Positions 1-11,417 of a DNA stretch of 64,000 nt are shown here, piece after piece. Origin of the DNA: Acorus gramineus (Eukaryota; Streptophyta; Magnoliopsida; Acorales; Acoraceae); NCBI GenBank assembly GCA_030737835.1, contig JAUJYN010000051.1:62001-126000 (forward strand), read 5' to 3'. The notes beneath the pieces were generated by a model. It saw nothing but the letters and a program-made list of their open reading frames with translations, was not told where the DNA came from and searched no databases. The position numbers and the translations under genes are program-made. Each line of letters opens with the position of its first letter. The first letter of the stretch is position 1.

Positions 1-1421
1 CCCTCCCCCTCCCCATTTGTATTTGTACGGTTTATGGGGTTGTGTTCAAGCTTTATAGTGTGGATTGGGTTTTCTTTCATGCTTTTGTTGTTCTTATTGG
101 GATTGATAATGTGCACACCAATAAATAAGGCATTGGTGTTGGGGAGGTGCAAACATAACATATCTTTTATCAATTTACTTGTTTTCATGAATTTTCATGT
201 CTTCTGCTATATTCATATATTCAAAAAAGTATGAATAGTCCCTATGAATTTTAAAATGATATATTATCAAACAGCAAGGTGTTTTCATTAAAAAAAAAAA
301 ACAGCAAGTACAAGTCCCCATGATAGGTTTGTTTTTATGTGTTGTTTGTTTTTGTAGGATTCATAAGTTGATCTTTTGTTCTTCTCTACAACCACATAAT
401 ACATTTATTAATTTACAAGTCCCCACAATATGACCCCAACCTTAGGAGATATGAAAAGCTAGAGTTAAAATTATATATATGATAGAATTATACTTCAGTC
501 TATACATGAGTAGATTAGATACATTTGTGAGGAATTTTTTTTAAAGATGAGATGAGATTTAACCCTATTATAGTTTTATTAACCAACTATTAAATAGTAT
601 TAGTTGGAGGAATTCTTATGACTATCAAACAATTTCAAGGATCCAGAAAAGTATAATTTCTTAGTGACTTGTCAATCCAATTTCAACATTTTATGAACAT
701 CTAACGGAAGCTTGAAAATAAACAATACATCTATTTTCATGGAGTATGGACAATTAGTGGGCTTTAAAATTATAATTGCATGACAAGTATTTTAGTGTAG
801 TATTTTTTTTACTTGGATTTTGCATAATATATATCACCATGTAATATTGTTCTTATATTTAATTGTCAAAATAATCATATTTAATTATATATGTTTGAAA
901 CCGCCACCGTAGATGACTTTTCTTGTGGTGTACGTTAACTTGATTTCATGCTTGACTGTTGACACACAAATTTTATAAGAGTATTGTTTCACATAGTATT
1001 TTTCTAGCTCCAATTTCAATCTCATATGCATCGATATAAAATTACTATAGCATCTGTAGGGCCCAAAAATCACTCTCTTCTTATGGATTCAAAGGATCAA
1101 CCTGTTTGATCTTTTCATGAAGGAAGTCTCACCGTGATCGCCAGACTGTGAGTATATGATGTTTCACGAAGACGTGATCCGGGTTTCTTTAAGCTTGGTT
1201 CTTGTATGCCCACAACACTCTGAATCACCACTTGATGGATCGTCTAAAGTCGCCCGATCGTTTCCAAGGACTTTGGTATGATTGCCACTTGCTTTTTCTC
1301 AAAAGCAAAACATGTGACTCTTCTGTAACTTGCCTTCAACGGGGGATGCAGGTTCTCCTCTCAAGAATCACAGTTGGCCGTGTCTTGAGGTGTTCAAGCT
1401 CATATTGATCTTGTAAACCCT
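1..1421. other. AT-rich intergenic stretch
   Basis: I see no supported gene here. Open frames are under 70 codons, lack family signatures and are interrupted by A/T runs. The stretch may be old transposon remains, but no LTR end, TIR or coding motif is visible. Confidence 0.6.
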
Positions 1422-1453
1422 GAGAAAGAGAGTGAGAGAGAGAGAGAGAGAGA
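1422..1453 (+). repeat. (GA)n microsatellite
   Basis: A nearly pure GA dinucleotide run lies just upstream of the 28-bp minisatellite. Confidence 0.85.
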
Positions 1454-1479
1454 TGGGATGAAGGCAGGGTACTTTCTGG

Positions 1480-1738
1480 TCGACAAACTAGAGGTGGATT
1501 GTCCGCATAGACGGACTAGAGATGGATTGTCAAAATCGACGGACTAGAGATGCGTTGTCTGCATAGATGGACTAGAGATGGATTGTCGGAGTTGACGGAC
1601 TAGAGGTGGATTGCATGCATAGACGGATTAGAGATGGATTGTTCGAGTTGGCAGACTAGAGGTGGGTTGTTTGCATCGACGGACTAGAGATGGATTGTCG
1701 AAGTCAACGGACTAGAGGTGGATTGTCCAGGTCGACGG
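1480..1738 (+). repeat. 28-bp minisatellite, about nine units
   Basis: About nine direct repeats of a ~28-bp unit built on GACGGACTAGAGATGGATTG, with a variable 6-8 nt spacer (TCAAAATC, TCTGCATA, TCGGAGTT and others). Alternate units carry GAGGTGGATT or GAGATGGATT, hinting at a two-unit higher-order period. No coding frame runs through it. Confidence 0.85.
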
Positions 1739-2254
1739 CTACTTAGGGGATCCTTCCAGGGTTAACTACAGAAATTCAACCAAATTAGTGGGAGGCTTTA
1801 TGTTAAAGAAAAAGGTGAGACATAAAGACAGTATGAAAGATTGATAATGAGCATATAAAGCAATAAACAACAAATATAAAAACAAATGAGGTAGACAAAG
1901 ATAAATAAAAGGGGTTAATAGTCCTTGGGAAAGTCTGAAACTCAGAAAGGGGGAGTTTTCAAATGGGCCCTAGACCAACTGACCGATGATTCAAGCTAGG
2001 GTTGTCCGTCAGCTGTGTCTAGTTTCCGAAAGAATTGATAATAGTCCAATGAAGTATCCCAACACTCTCAACTTTATTAAACTTATATTTTTTTATTATT
2101 CTTAAATTTATTACAAATTGTTTACAAGATTTGAGAGATGTGATATCTTATACAAGGCTTTAGTAAAAAGAAAAAAAGATGTTGAAAGTGAGGAAGGTTA
2201 TAGGTTCAATTCTCTCTCTCTCTCTGGCCAGGGAGGATGATGGGGGGTTGGTGG
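1739..2254. other. No feature recognised
   Basis: AT-rich unique-looking DNA containing a short (CT)n run near 2211-2225. No ORF, RNA gene or transposon end can be supported. Confidence 0.5.
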
Positions 2255-2595
2255 TGGTGTAAAATGGTAGATGACCTCGGATGGTAGTGGATGGGTTTGG
2301 ATGGTAGTCTTTGGAGAGAAAGGGAGAGCTTGTGGGGCTTGATAATGGTAGTTAATGGGTGTTAGCTGTTACTAAACATAGTGGTGGTGCTCGAAAATGG
2401 AGTGTGAAGGGTGATGAAGGGCTGCTGGTGACGAAAAGGGTGAATGGGTTCGGATGGATGGCTTTTGGAGAGAAAGAGGAAGACTTGGGTGGTGGATGAG
2501 GGTGGTTGATGGGTGTTTGGAGTGGCTGTTGGTGTAGATGGTGGTGGTGCTTGAAAATGGAGGGTGGTAGGTGATGAAATGGCTGCTGGTCTTGG
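2255..2595 (+). repeat. Tandem duplication, ~160-bp period
   Basis: Two diverged copies of a ~160-bp GGT/GGA-rich unit. The anchor GTGGTGGTGCTCGAAAATGG near 2381 recurs with one change near 2540, and TTTGGAGAGAAAG recurs near 2311 and 2466. Long Pro/Ser/Thr-rich frames on the minus strand (2362-2713) are a by-product of this composition and were not called as genes. Confidence 0.7.
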
Positions 2596-2677
2596 ATGGG
2601 GAGGCTTGGGAAAGCTTTGGGTGGCTTTTGGGGAGTAAAGAATGAGCATGGATGCCTAAAACTCTCACATTGTCTCC

Positions 2678-2687
2678 CTTTTTATAG
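2678..2687 (-). promoter_or_regulatory. TATA box candidate
   Basis: CTATAAAAAG on the minus strand lies in a context like a plant core promoter or LTR promoter, pointing into the duplicated GGT-rich block. No LTR boundary was found around it, so the transcription unit is unknown. Confidence 0.35.
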
Positions 2688-2690
2688 TCA

Positions 2691-3559
2691 AAATGGACCA
2701 CTAGATCTGACACCTATTTGGGGGGTAATGAGTGCTCCACAACACTCCCACGTTCGCTTGAAGTGGCTAACGTCGGAGGAGAGGCAAAGATTTCAGGCCA
2801 TACCATCCTTTTCGAGATGATCTTGTCCTAATATTTTCGATGGCTCCACTTATGCTCGTCTAGGTTGTTTGCTACTTATCCATGCAATCACCTCATTTAT
2901 TTGGGCTCTAATCCATGGAAATAACAAACAATAACATATTCCTTGCAAAGTAGCTATTTCTCTTGTCCTATTCCTGTTGCCAAACCAAACAAAGGCTAAT
3001 GAGTGTCTGGATGTGCTACAAGGAATTCAACTTTGGCACAGGAGACTATTGACCCCAAACTCAACCAAATTATACAGAACACCCCCCTCCCGCGAACCTG
3101 AACCAAACTGAATTTGGAAGCAATTGATTAATCTGTAAACCAAATAAAAAACCAGATATAATTAAGTTTAGTTTCAGATTTGTCAAACAAATATATGGAT
3201 TGTGCATATAATATAATAAATATAAAATATGATAATCAATTTCTTTCAGAAGTTTCTTTTTTCATTAATTCAGTTCCGTTCGATTAGATTTAATTATGAT
3301 ACCCATTTTTTTTGTTTTTTAGAAAAGATTGGAAAATCTTATTAGGACTGCATTTGAGACTATAAAAAGGACTGCGTGTAAGTATATAAGTATAGTAAAA
3401 CAAAAAAAATTCAACTCAACAATACAAGAAAATTTCAGACAAAAAAGGGATAGATACGCTTGAGCATACCAACTTAATAGCTAATTCCTCACTAATATAT
3501 ATACTCATACCAACTTAATATCTAATTCCTCGTCAATCTGTATACTTACACCTGAACAA
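2691..3559. other. AT-rich, no gene recognised
   Basis: Holds a short duplicated phrase (CATACCAACTTAATA near 3466 and again near 3507) and a TATAAAAAGG on the plus strand near 3361. Nothing coding can be supported. Confidence 0.5.
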
Positions 3560-5627
3560 AAAAACTATCAAAATGGGTCTAATTTGATTTATAATTATAA
3601 TAATTATAAATTTATGTTGAAATATTTATTTTATATTTTTCTAGAGATCTATATAGTCTCAAAAAACTTTGGTTGAAATTGGGTGAGATTTGGAGTTCAG
3701 GAAATTAGATTTTTAGGCTTAAGTGTCAAGTTATTGGGCACAGGGATCTAGTTGCGAATCTAGAATACATTTTATAGCCTTCAGGGATCTGTTTATAAAT
3801 CAGGTGAGGATCTGTCTATAAATCAGATAGGGACCTAGTTGTAAACCTAGAATACTTAAGGGATCGTTCTGTAATTTTGGTAAAACCCCTTTTAAATAGC
3901 ACGTTTTGGGTTAGGGTTTTTCATCCAAATCTCATAAGGTATGAAGGGTAGTAATGACCTAACTCTTAGTATTTCAATTTATTTTTGGTTAGGAGATGAT
4001 TGTGTCAAATAATTGTTTGGGGAAGAAGGTTGATGGATTAAGGTTAGGGTTGATTAACTTTAATTAGATGATTATTTGATTAGATTTCAATGGATCGGGA
4101 AGGATTTCTTAAGATCAAATTAGATTTATTGGTTTCGGAATTAAAGGCTTATTTTCGGGTTGATTATATATCTGGACGTTAAATTGTGTTTTTGACTATG
4201 ATAGAGTTGTTTCTGGGAAAAATGTATTTCACAAACAGAAATAGATTTTGAAAAGATCTTTCCAACGAATCATGAATCGTCCAATTCAGAGTTACGGGTA
4301 AAATGTTATGATTTTTCAAAGATTTCTGTGCAGTTTTCTATAATGCAAATATTTAGCTTGATGACCAAGTTTGATGAATTTTAGAGATTAAAGGGATCCC
4401 AAATGGATGTTTAATATATGTTAATGGATTTGTGAGTATATGAATTTTCTATATTTATTCGGATTTGGGATTTTCGTTAGGCATTTGAGGTGAGTTGTGG
4501 ATTGTGGGTCTATTAATTAAGTATGGACTCTTGGGATTTATTAGGTAGAGTGTTGTTGTAAGTTGGTTGTCAGTTGTTTGGGTCATGATCGAATGATTTC
4601 TGATTTATCATTGCATAATTGTTATGCTAGGTTATCCATGTGCGAGTGTGTATCGTTTATGCATGTACATCAGTTTGTATTGGGTGGACTAGAGGTGGGT
4701 GGACTTGAGTCTCATATGTAGATTTCAAATAATATATTATGTATTCATGCTATGACCGTCTTATTTTATGAAATATAAATGCTAGTTTCAATATAAAAAT
4801 GTGAGCATGCTTTGTTGATATATTTATCATGATATGATTGGTGTACATGTTGAAATTGTGCATGCTCTATTCTTTTGTTATTTTGAAGATATGATATGTT
4901 ATCAATGCATCCATTTTGTCTAGGTGGTTCGGTCTTGATTGCAACGTCTATGTGGGCGTACGTCTACGTGGCCAGGTCCGAGAACGTAGGGCCTAAATCT
5001 TTGTGGTTATGTCTACGTGGCCAGGCCTATATAAGGCCCCGCGAGCTAGGTGTTGCGAAGACGGACATGCGTGTTCGTGGTGTTGCATGCCATCATGTTG
5101 GATAGGATTGTGTGTATATATATATTATTGCATGTCTTGGTGGCCCTTTGTTTGTTTTATCTCTTGATATATTACATGTCTGTGTGGACATTTTATGACT
5201 ATTATATTTTGATTATAAATGTACTAACGGGATAATGATAGTCTATTCACTGAGCGTGTGGTTTCTCACCCCTAATTATTTCCCCTTTCAGGTTAAAGAC
5301 TTAGATTGATGGATCTCATGTAGTAGCGATTGAGATACTAATTTCCAGAGCACTAGACTTGTATAGAAGGTGTTGGTCATTTCTTTGGCATTTAGAAGAC
5401 CCATATGTATGATAATGTGGATATATATAAATTCAGTTGTTCCTGATGTATATGGAATTTGTGTTGGATTTTAGCCTTAACAATGGATGTATATTTATGG
5501 TGATGTATTCTTATGTTCTCAAGATGACAAAAAATATATATATTAGCACTTTGAGATTTTGAGGAATTAAGTTAACACAACTGGATTTCACTCTTCAAAA
5601 CGGAGTCATGGATTTGGGGGCATTACA
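3560..5627 (+). mobile_element. Long LTR, arm 1 of an inverted pair (5'-truncated)
   Basis: Plus-oriented LTR of the Tekay-like type. It ends GGGGGCATTACA at 5627 and carries the motif shared by every long LTR here, CACTGAGCGTGTGG...CTCACCCC followed by a pyrimidine tract and CAG (about 5250-5291). A TATA-like TATATAAGG lies near 5028. It is similar over about 2 kb to the reverse complement of 5748-7870. Homology stops near 3560 without a clear TG end, so the 5' end seems truncated. No PBS or coding region adjoins it. The tiny ORFs at 4896-5235 are LTR sequence, not genes. Confidence 0.7.
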
Positions 5628-5747
5628 TAATGCAACTCAGATTCACCTCCAGAGAAAACAAAATGCTACATTTCTCAAGATAATCAGATCTTCAACTCCT
5701 AGATAATCCACCTAACAATAATAATTGGAATAACTTAATATGAAAAT
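5628..5747. other. Spacer between inverted LTRs
   Basis: About 120 bp separate the 3' ends of the two facing LTRs. Nothing recognisable lies in it. Confidence 0.6.
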
Positions 5748-6239
5748 TGTAACCCCCCTGAATCCATGACTCCGTTTTGAAGAGTCAAATCTGGTACCAT
5801 TAACTTAATTCCTCGAATCTCAGAGTACTAGTATTCTTTTATTCCAAAGAACATAAGAAAAACATCACCATATTTATACATCAATTGTCAAGGCTAAAAT
5901 TCAACACAATTTCAAATACATTGGGAACAACTGAATTTGTATATATCTACACTATCATGCATATGGGTCCTCTACATGCCAAAGAAATGACGAACACCTT
6001 CTACATAAGTCTAGTACTCCGGAAATCATTATCTCAATCGCTACTACACGAGATCTATCAATCTAAGTCTTTAACCTGAAAAAGGGAAATAATGAGGGGT
6101 GAGCAACCACACTTAGTGCATAGACTATCATTATCCTGTTAGTACGTTTATAATCAAAATATAATAGTCATCAAATGTCCACACAGACATGCAATATATC
6201 AAAAGAGTAAATATACAAAGGCCACCAAGACATGCAATA

Positions 6240-6270
<31 letters not shown>

Positions 6271-7964
6271 ATCCTATCCAACATGATGCATTCAACACCA
6301 CGAACACGCATGTCCGTCTTCGCAGCACCTAGCTCGCGGGGCCTTTCATAGGCAAGGCCACGTAGGCATAGCCACAAAGACTTGGGTCCTACGTTCTTGA
6401 ATCTGGCCACGTAGACGTACGCCCAACTAGACGAAATGGATGCATTGATAACCTATCATATCTTCAAAATCACAAAAGAATAGAAAATGCACAATCTCAA
6501 CATATCAATCATATCATGATAAATATATCAACAAAGCATGCTCACATTTTTATATCAAAACTAGCAGTTATATTTCATAAAATAAGACGGTCCTAACATG
6601 AATACATAATATATTCTTTTGAAAATACGTATGAGACTCAAATCCACTCATCTCTAGTCCATTAAATACAAACCGATGCACGTGCATGAACGATACACAC
6701 TCGCACGTGGATAACCTAGCATAACAATTATGCAATAATAAATAAAAAAACCATTCAATCATGACTCAAACAAGTGACAACCAAATTACAACAACACTAG
6801 GCCCAATAATCCCAAAAGTTCATACCTAATAGACCCACAATCGGCAACTCACCTCAAAGACCTAACGAAAATCCCAACTCCAAATAAATATTGAAAATTC
6901 ATATACTCACAAATCCATTAACATCTATTAAACATTCATTTGGGATCCTTTTAATCTCTAAAATTCATCAAACTTGGTCATCAAGGTAAATATTTGCATT
7001 ATAGAAAACTACACATATATCTTTCAAAAAATCATAACTTTCTACCTGTAACTCCGGATTGGACGGTTCATGATTCGTTGGGAAGACATTTTCAAAATCT
7101 ATTTCTGTTTGTGAAATACATTTTTCCCAAGAATGATCCCTTCAAGATCAAAAACTCGATTTAAAGTCCCGGTATATAATCAACCCGAAAATAACACTTA
7201 AATCCCCAAAACCAGTAAATCTAGTTTGATCTTAAGAAATCATTCGAAATCCATTGAAATCTAATCAAATAATCATCTAATTAAAATCAATCAAACCCTA
7301 ATCCTAATTCATCAACCTTCTTCCCCAAACAATCGATTGACATAATCATCTCCTAACAAAATATAAATTAAAACACTAAACAACAAAATCAATAAAGAAT
7401 GATTTCTCACCTTAGATTGGTCTTGGTCACAACACCCACCGTCATCGTCTCTTGTGGTCTTTGATGGGATAGGTTAGGTCATCACCACCCTTATGAAAAT
7501 TGGATGCAAAACCCTAACCCAAACATGCTATTTAAAAGTGGTTTTACCAACATTACATAACAATCCCTTAAGAATTCTATGCTTACAACTAGGTCGCTAT
7601 TTGATTTACAAACAGATCCTATCCGTTTTATAAACTGATTCCTGAAGGCTATTAAAAGGTTTTCTGGATTCGCAACTAGATCCCTAGGCCCAATAACTTG
7701 ACACAAAATCCTAAAAACCTAATTTTTTGAACTCCTAATCTCACCAAATTTCAACCAAAACTTTTTGAGACTATAAAGATCTCTGAAAAAATATAAAATA
7801 AATATTTCAATATCAATTTATAATTATCATAATTATAAATCAAATTAAACCCATTTGGCCCACCGTCAAAACTGAAAAAAAAATGAAATAACTTGATTTC
7901 AATTAAAATTTTTATTATATATTTAAAACAAATATATAATGCTGAAAAATACAGAAACGTTACA
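5748..7964 (-). mobile_element. Long LTR, arm 2 of an inverted pair (likely solo LTR)
   Basis: On the minus strand it starts TGTAACGTTTCTG (ending at plus position 7964) and ends GGGGGGTTACA (plus position 5748), giving a 2.2-kb LTR with matching TGTAAC...GTTACA ends. Flanks AAAAT (5743-5747) and CAAAT (7965-7969) could be a target duplication with one mismatch. The CACTGAGC/CTCACC motif lies, reverse complemented, near 6095-6125. No internal domain is attached, so a solo LTR is the simplest reading. Confidence 0.7.
6239..6270. repeat. (TA)n(CA)n microsatellite
   Basis: A TA run passes into a CA run inside LTR arm 2. Arm 1 has only a short (TA)n at the matching site near 5113, so the repeat has expanded in this copy. 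Confidence 0.85.
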
Positions 7965-8204
7965 CAAATACTTCAAATCTGGGCTTGGAAGATTTATGGA
8001 TTTGAAGTATTTTAGGTAAAAAGAAAGGAATACCTCAACTTACCAATTTCGAACCCTAGAAACACTGACGGTCCACTCCCAAAGAGAACCACTGGATCTC
8101 AACATCATATGAGCAACTCAATAGCCAAGCCCGATTTCAAATCCTCCACTGTCCACAAAACATTTGTTTGGGAATCCTAAAAATCCTAAAAGTCAGATCT
8201 GATG

Positions 8205-8302
8205 CGAGAGAGGGAGGAGGAGGAGGAGGAGGAGGAGGGGTGGAGATCAGCCAGATCTGATGTGGGAGGGGGAGGGGGAGAGGGGGAGTGGGGGGTAGAG
8301 AT
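8205..8302 (+). repeat. Purine-rich GGA/GGGA low-complexity tract
   Basis: Strand-asymmetric GAG/GGA/GGGGA repeats, almost free of pyrimidines, in two blocks separated by a partly repeated phrase (CAGATCTGATG). The Ala/Glu-rich ORF just downstream (8322-8717) has no recognisable domain and is not called as a gene. Confidence 0.75.
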
Positions 8303-8599
8303 CCGCTAGGGCAAATATGATGTGGAGAGGATTGGATGGGGGAGAGAGAGAGAGAGACTTAATGAGCAGGACAAGGAGGTGCTGATGTGGGCAGGGGCAA
8401 CGTCGGGGGAGGAGGAAGGGGCTACTGCTGCGGCGTCACGGACGGTGAGGAGATGTCGGTGTTATAGAGGGTCGAGGGAGGAGGCGGGGGCAGCGATGGC
8501 TGCGGCTGGGTTGGCGGAGGAGGCAGGCGCAGTCGCAGAGAAACATGTGAGAGAGGACAGCGTACGTGAGAGAAGTGGGGTTGATCGAGATTTGAGACC

Positions 8600-8832
8600 A
8601 CAAGTTAATTTTTTTAATAAGAAACGATCTTGCTTTCCATTAACAAATGATCTTTTATACATGAAAAGATCACGATTTTATATTAACCGTGATAACATAG
8701 CTATTAAACGATCATAGTTTTTTTTATGAATCGTGATTTTTGTTATCCAAATATCATAATTTACTTAAAAAAATGTGATCATATGTTTTAAAAAGATCAC
8801 AGTTTCACAAAAAATATGATCATCATTATTAC
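8600..8832. repeat. Cluster of GATC-containing short inverted and direct repeats
   Basis: About nine degenerate 10-14 bp motifs in both orientations (AGATCACGATTTT, ACGATCATAGTTT, AATCGTGATTTT, AGATCACAGTTTC and others) packed into ~230 bp. Such clusters are typical of subterminal regions of CACTA-type DNA transposons, but no CACTA terminus is visible because the Tat LTR begins directly after it. The transposon assignment is inference. Confidence 0.4.
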
Positions 8833-9635
8833 TGTGGGGGATGAAATCTGGCTCTCCCCTCTTAGACGGGGTCCAGGCTTTGAATGTAGACCCGAGATGG
8901 CATGGGCTGGTCCTTCTCTTCACGTCAGTTCACCACCGCCTGCAGCCTTCTTGATCGTTTGCCTCCTCCTTTCTTCCTCTTCGGCTTTGGGTACCTGAAA
9001 CTCATACCAGTGTGGTGCCAGCTAACACCCCTCCGATGCTCAAGTCAGCAATCTCTTCCTTTAGGAAAGAAGAGGAACTTAGAATCCTTGGGTCTTGGTA
9101 GGAGTGAGAGTCAGTGTTTGCATACCTTCAAAAAGAGAGGAAGTCTCCCCTTTTATACTCAATAAAGGTGTGTCGAGCTTGGCCTTACGGGGTAATCATA
9201 TCATGATATGGAATCTCCACGTGGCCTCAGGATCCTTGGACATGTGGCTCCTAGGGATCATCATACCATAACCGTTCTTCTGACAACCTGTCCTTTTCCA
9301 TTGTCAGGGAATATTTCCTTCACTAACCGTTCTTCTGCAGAGGAGAGCCCTATGGCCGACCTGCCTTTTACTCGGGCACTACCCTTTGGTCGGTTTAACC
9401 TTAAGGTTGAGCAATGTTTGACTCGTATCTTGACATTAATCAGCATATGGTTGCCTTTTTAAGGTCGGGCTTGATCATTTGCCCGACCTTCGAAGGAAGG
9501 CGAGATTATCCGATCCGTTCGTGAAGTTTCGGGCCCATGGGCTCTCCTTACTCTGGCCCACATTTTTAACAACAAGAGGCTGCTCCTAGCCCAGCCCTTG
9601 TGCGTATTTGATATTGACTAATTCGGTCACTTACA
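8833..9635 (-). mobile_element. 3' LTR of the Tat element
   Basis: An ~800-bp LTR starting TGTAAGTGACCG on the minus strand (plus 9635) and ending CATCCCCCACA (plus 8833). A polypurine tract lies immediately upstream in element orientation. A minus-strand TATAAAAGGGG near 9150-9160 is a suitable promoter TATA box. The partner 5' LTR is missing from the window, so the left boundary rests on TG/CA ends and content alone. The overlapping small ORFs (8816-9462) are LTR sequence. Confidence 0.75.
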
Positions 9636-9657
9636 AATGTCCCCTTCTTTTGGGCTC
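9636..9657 (-). other. Polypurine tract of the Tat element
   Basis: On the minus strand, GAGCCCAAAAGAAGGGGACA sits directly before the LTR start, in the position and composition expected for the plus-strand primer of reverse transcription. Confidence 0.7.
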
Positions 9658-9919
9658 TCAATTTCTTGGGGGGGCCGAAAGAACTGACCTGGGGAAGCCT
9701 GCCAGACTAAACGACATGCCTACCAAGCCTTTCGCATCGACCGGATTCGGGCGCTGGGCCTGATGGCTTGTCCCTACGACACTTGTCACTTCTCGAGTTG
9801 CCCTCTTCATTTAGTACCACTTACTTAGGGGGGGGGGGGAGGAAATAACTCCTAGATTTTAATTTTGCCGCCTCATCTTCCTGAATCAACAGTGGCGGTT
9901 AGGGTTTCAGTCTCGATCC

Positions 9920-9932
9920 CTTATATATGCTC
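9920..9932 (+). promoter_or_regulatory. TATA box upstream of antisense ORF 1
   Basis: CCCTTATATATGC lies about 90 bp upstream of the ATG at 10020, in a pyrimidine-rich leader. It points toward the pol genes, opposite to the element's own LTR transcription, so the antisense ORF may have had its own promoter. The DNA between the polypurine tract and this box (9658-9919) holds no other feature beyond a G run near 9830. Confidence 0.5.
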
Positions 9933-10019
9933 TTCTGCTGTTGAGTTTTTACTTCAATAGGACTTTCTTTCTCGTAGATTTTATCTAGCGCATCTTTCCA
10001 CTCCTATTCCCTGTTTAAA

Positions 10020-11417
10020 ATGGGCAACTTTCCCGACAGCCTTGTTGTTGAGGAGTATATCAGAGAATTGCCCCCCCAACCAGACCCCGAAACCCTCCTC
10101 CTCTACTCTGGCCAGATTGAGGCTGGCATGTTCACCTTCCCGTTATCTTTGCTGATAATGAAATTTTTGAGCTTCTTCAGCTTTCACCCTCTCCAGCTCG
10201 TCCCGAGCACCTATCACATCTTGATGGCAGTCACTGCCCTCAATCGTACCTGCGGCATCAACCTCGGCCTGAGCGAGGTGCGGATCTTCTATGCGCTGAA
10301 GTTCCTCAATGGAGAAGGCCGGATGTTCTACCTGGCGCGGAGGTTGGCTTCACGGGAGCTGATCAAGGATGCGCAAAAGTTCGTCTATGATTGGCGGTCT
10401 AAGCTCTTCAAGATTCAAGGCGCATGGGCGCCCGAAGGTTGCACGTTTCGCGTCCCGCTTCATTGGAGGGACTCTCCCCTGGGATCCGGTTGGTCTTTCT
10501 TCCTGGCGTCAACCGTTTTGCTCCTTTTTTTTTTTTAAACGTCCTCCTTTTGCAGGTGACTCGTCTCTTAATGCGTGTCCCCCTCAAGAGAGTCTCTGCA
10601 TGGGGGACATCGATCGCGCCCTAAGTTTCTGGGAGAGGAGCTGAAAATCTTGATTGGGTGCGGCCTTTGTCAACCCTGACGTTGCGCCTGCTCCAACCCC
10701 TCTTCCATCTTCAAGCGGGGGTGCCTGTCCTAGCGCCCCTTCCTTCTCTCTGGGCGAGACGTCCAACTCTACGTCCGTCGGCATGGGCGCGTTGAAAAGG
10801 TCGAATCGTCTCTGTAAGGTGGCGGTTAGGTCGGCTGTGCCTTACAACCGCCCGATCCAGATTAAAGAGGAGGAAGACGCTTTTCTCAGGGATGGCCATC
10901 CTCTGAATCATCCAGCTCCCCCCTCTTTCCTGAGTCATCAAGCTTCCCCATCCGCAGCCTCAGGAGAGCAAGCCCGGGGAGAGGGAAGAGCTCGCGAGGG
11001 TGAGTCTCCCCGAGCAGAAGATCATGCTGGGCATTCTTGGGGCTTTCTGGAGGCCGCTGGAGAGCCTAGTGTGGCGGCCCCAGTTCCTTCTTCTCCAGCG
11101 AGAGCACCCGGTCGTGTCCTCAGTTCCAGCCCCCCTCGGCCTATGGCTAGCGACTGTCCTCTGACTGACACTCAATTCGCGATGCCCCCTGCTCTTCCTC
11201 GCAAGGCTAGCCTCGCAGCCTAGGGACATGTCGCTGCCGCCGGGAGGGATCTCGATAGGCTGAGGCGCCTTGTCGAAGAGGAGGAGGACGAGCGATTCAG
11301 TGACTTCTCTGCTGGTTTTCATGCCGGTTACATGGCTGCTCGAGGCGGTGAAGCCTTTCCCTCCTCGGTCCAGTTGAAAGATATGTATGATCTCTCTCTC
11401 TATGAGAGACGTTATGG
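10020..11417 (+). pseudogene. Tat antisense ORF 1 (PF04195-type), 5' part, interrupted
   Basis: The 172-codon opening frame from ATG 10020 resembles the plant 'putative gypsy-type transposon' family (PF04195): a Phe/Pro-rich stretch (GMFTFPLSLL, residues ~36-45), then ALNRTCGINLGLSEV (~78-92) and FYLARRLASRELI (~102-114). The frame runs into a likely 67-nt GT-AG intron (10489-10555). Downstream coding (10654-11223) is Ser/Pro-rich and frameshifted, with stops near 10640 and 11221. The frame reaches YERRYG at the insertion point of element C (11417) and resumes at 20741. Family members have no proven enzymatic function. It lies between the 3' LTR and a second, diverged copy (21626-24217). Confidence 0.7.
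11413..11417. repeat. Target-site duplication TATGG (left, element C)
   Basis: TATGG directly precedes the LTR at 11418 and is repeated exactly at 20741-20745 after the other LTR. Confidence 0.9.

Noticed and set aside
2362-2713. Two overlapping minus-strand Pro/Ser/Thr-rich frames of 95 and 113 codons
   Set aside because: They lie in a GGT/GGA tandem duplication, in two phases at once, with no conserved motif.
4896-6410. Similar small ORFs on opposite strands (MLRRRTCVFVVL start) considered as a duplicated gene
   Set aside because: The similarity extends over the full ~2-kb LTR arms on both sides of the frames, so it reflects the inverted LTR pair rather than coding conservation.
8322-8717. 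131-codon Ala/Glu/Arg-rich frame after the purine tract
   Set aside because: Composition follows the GAG-rich DNA; no family signature and no leader or intron structure supporting a gene.
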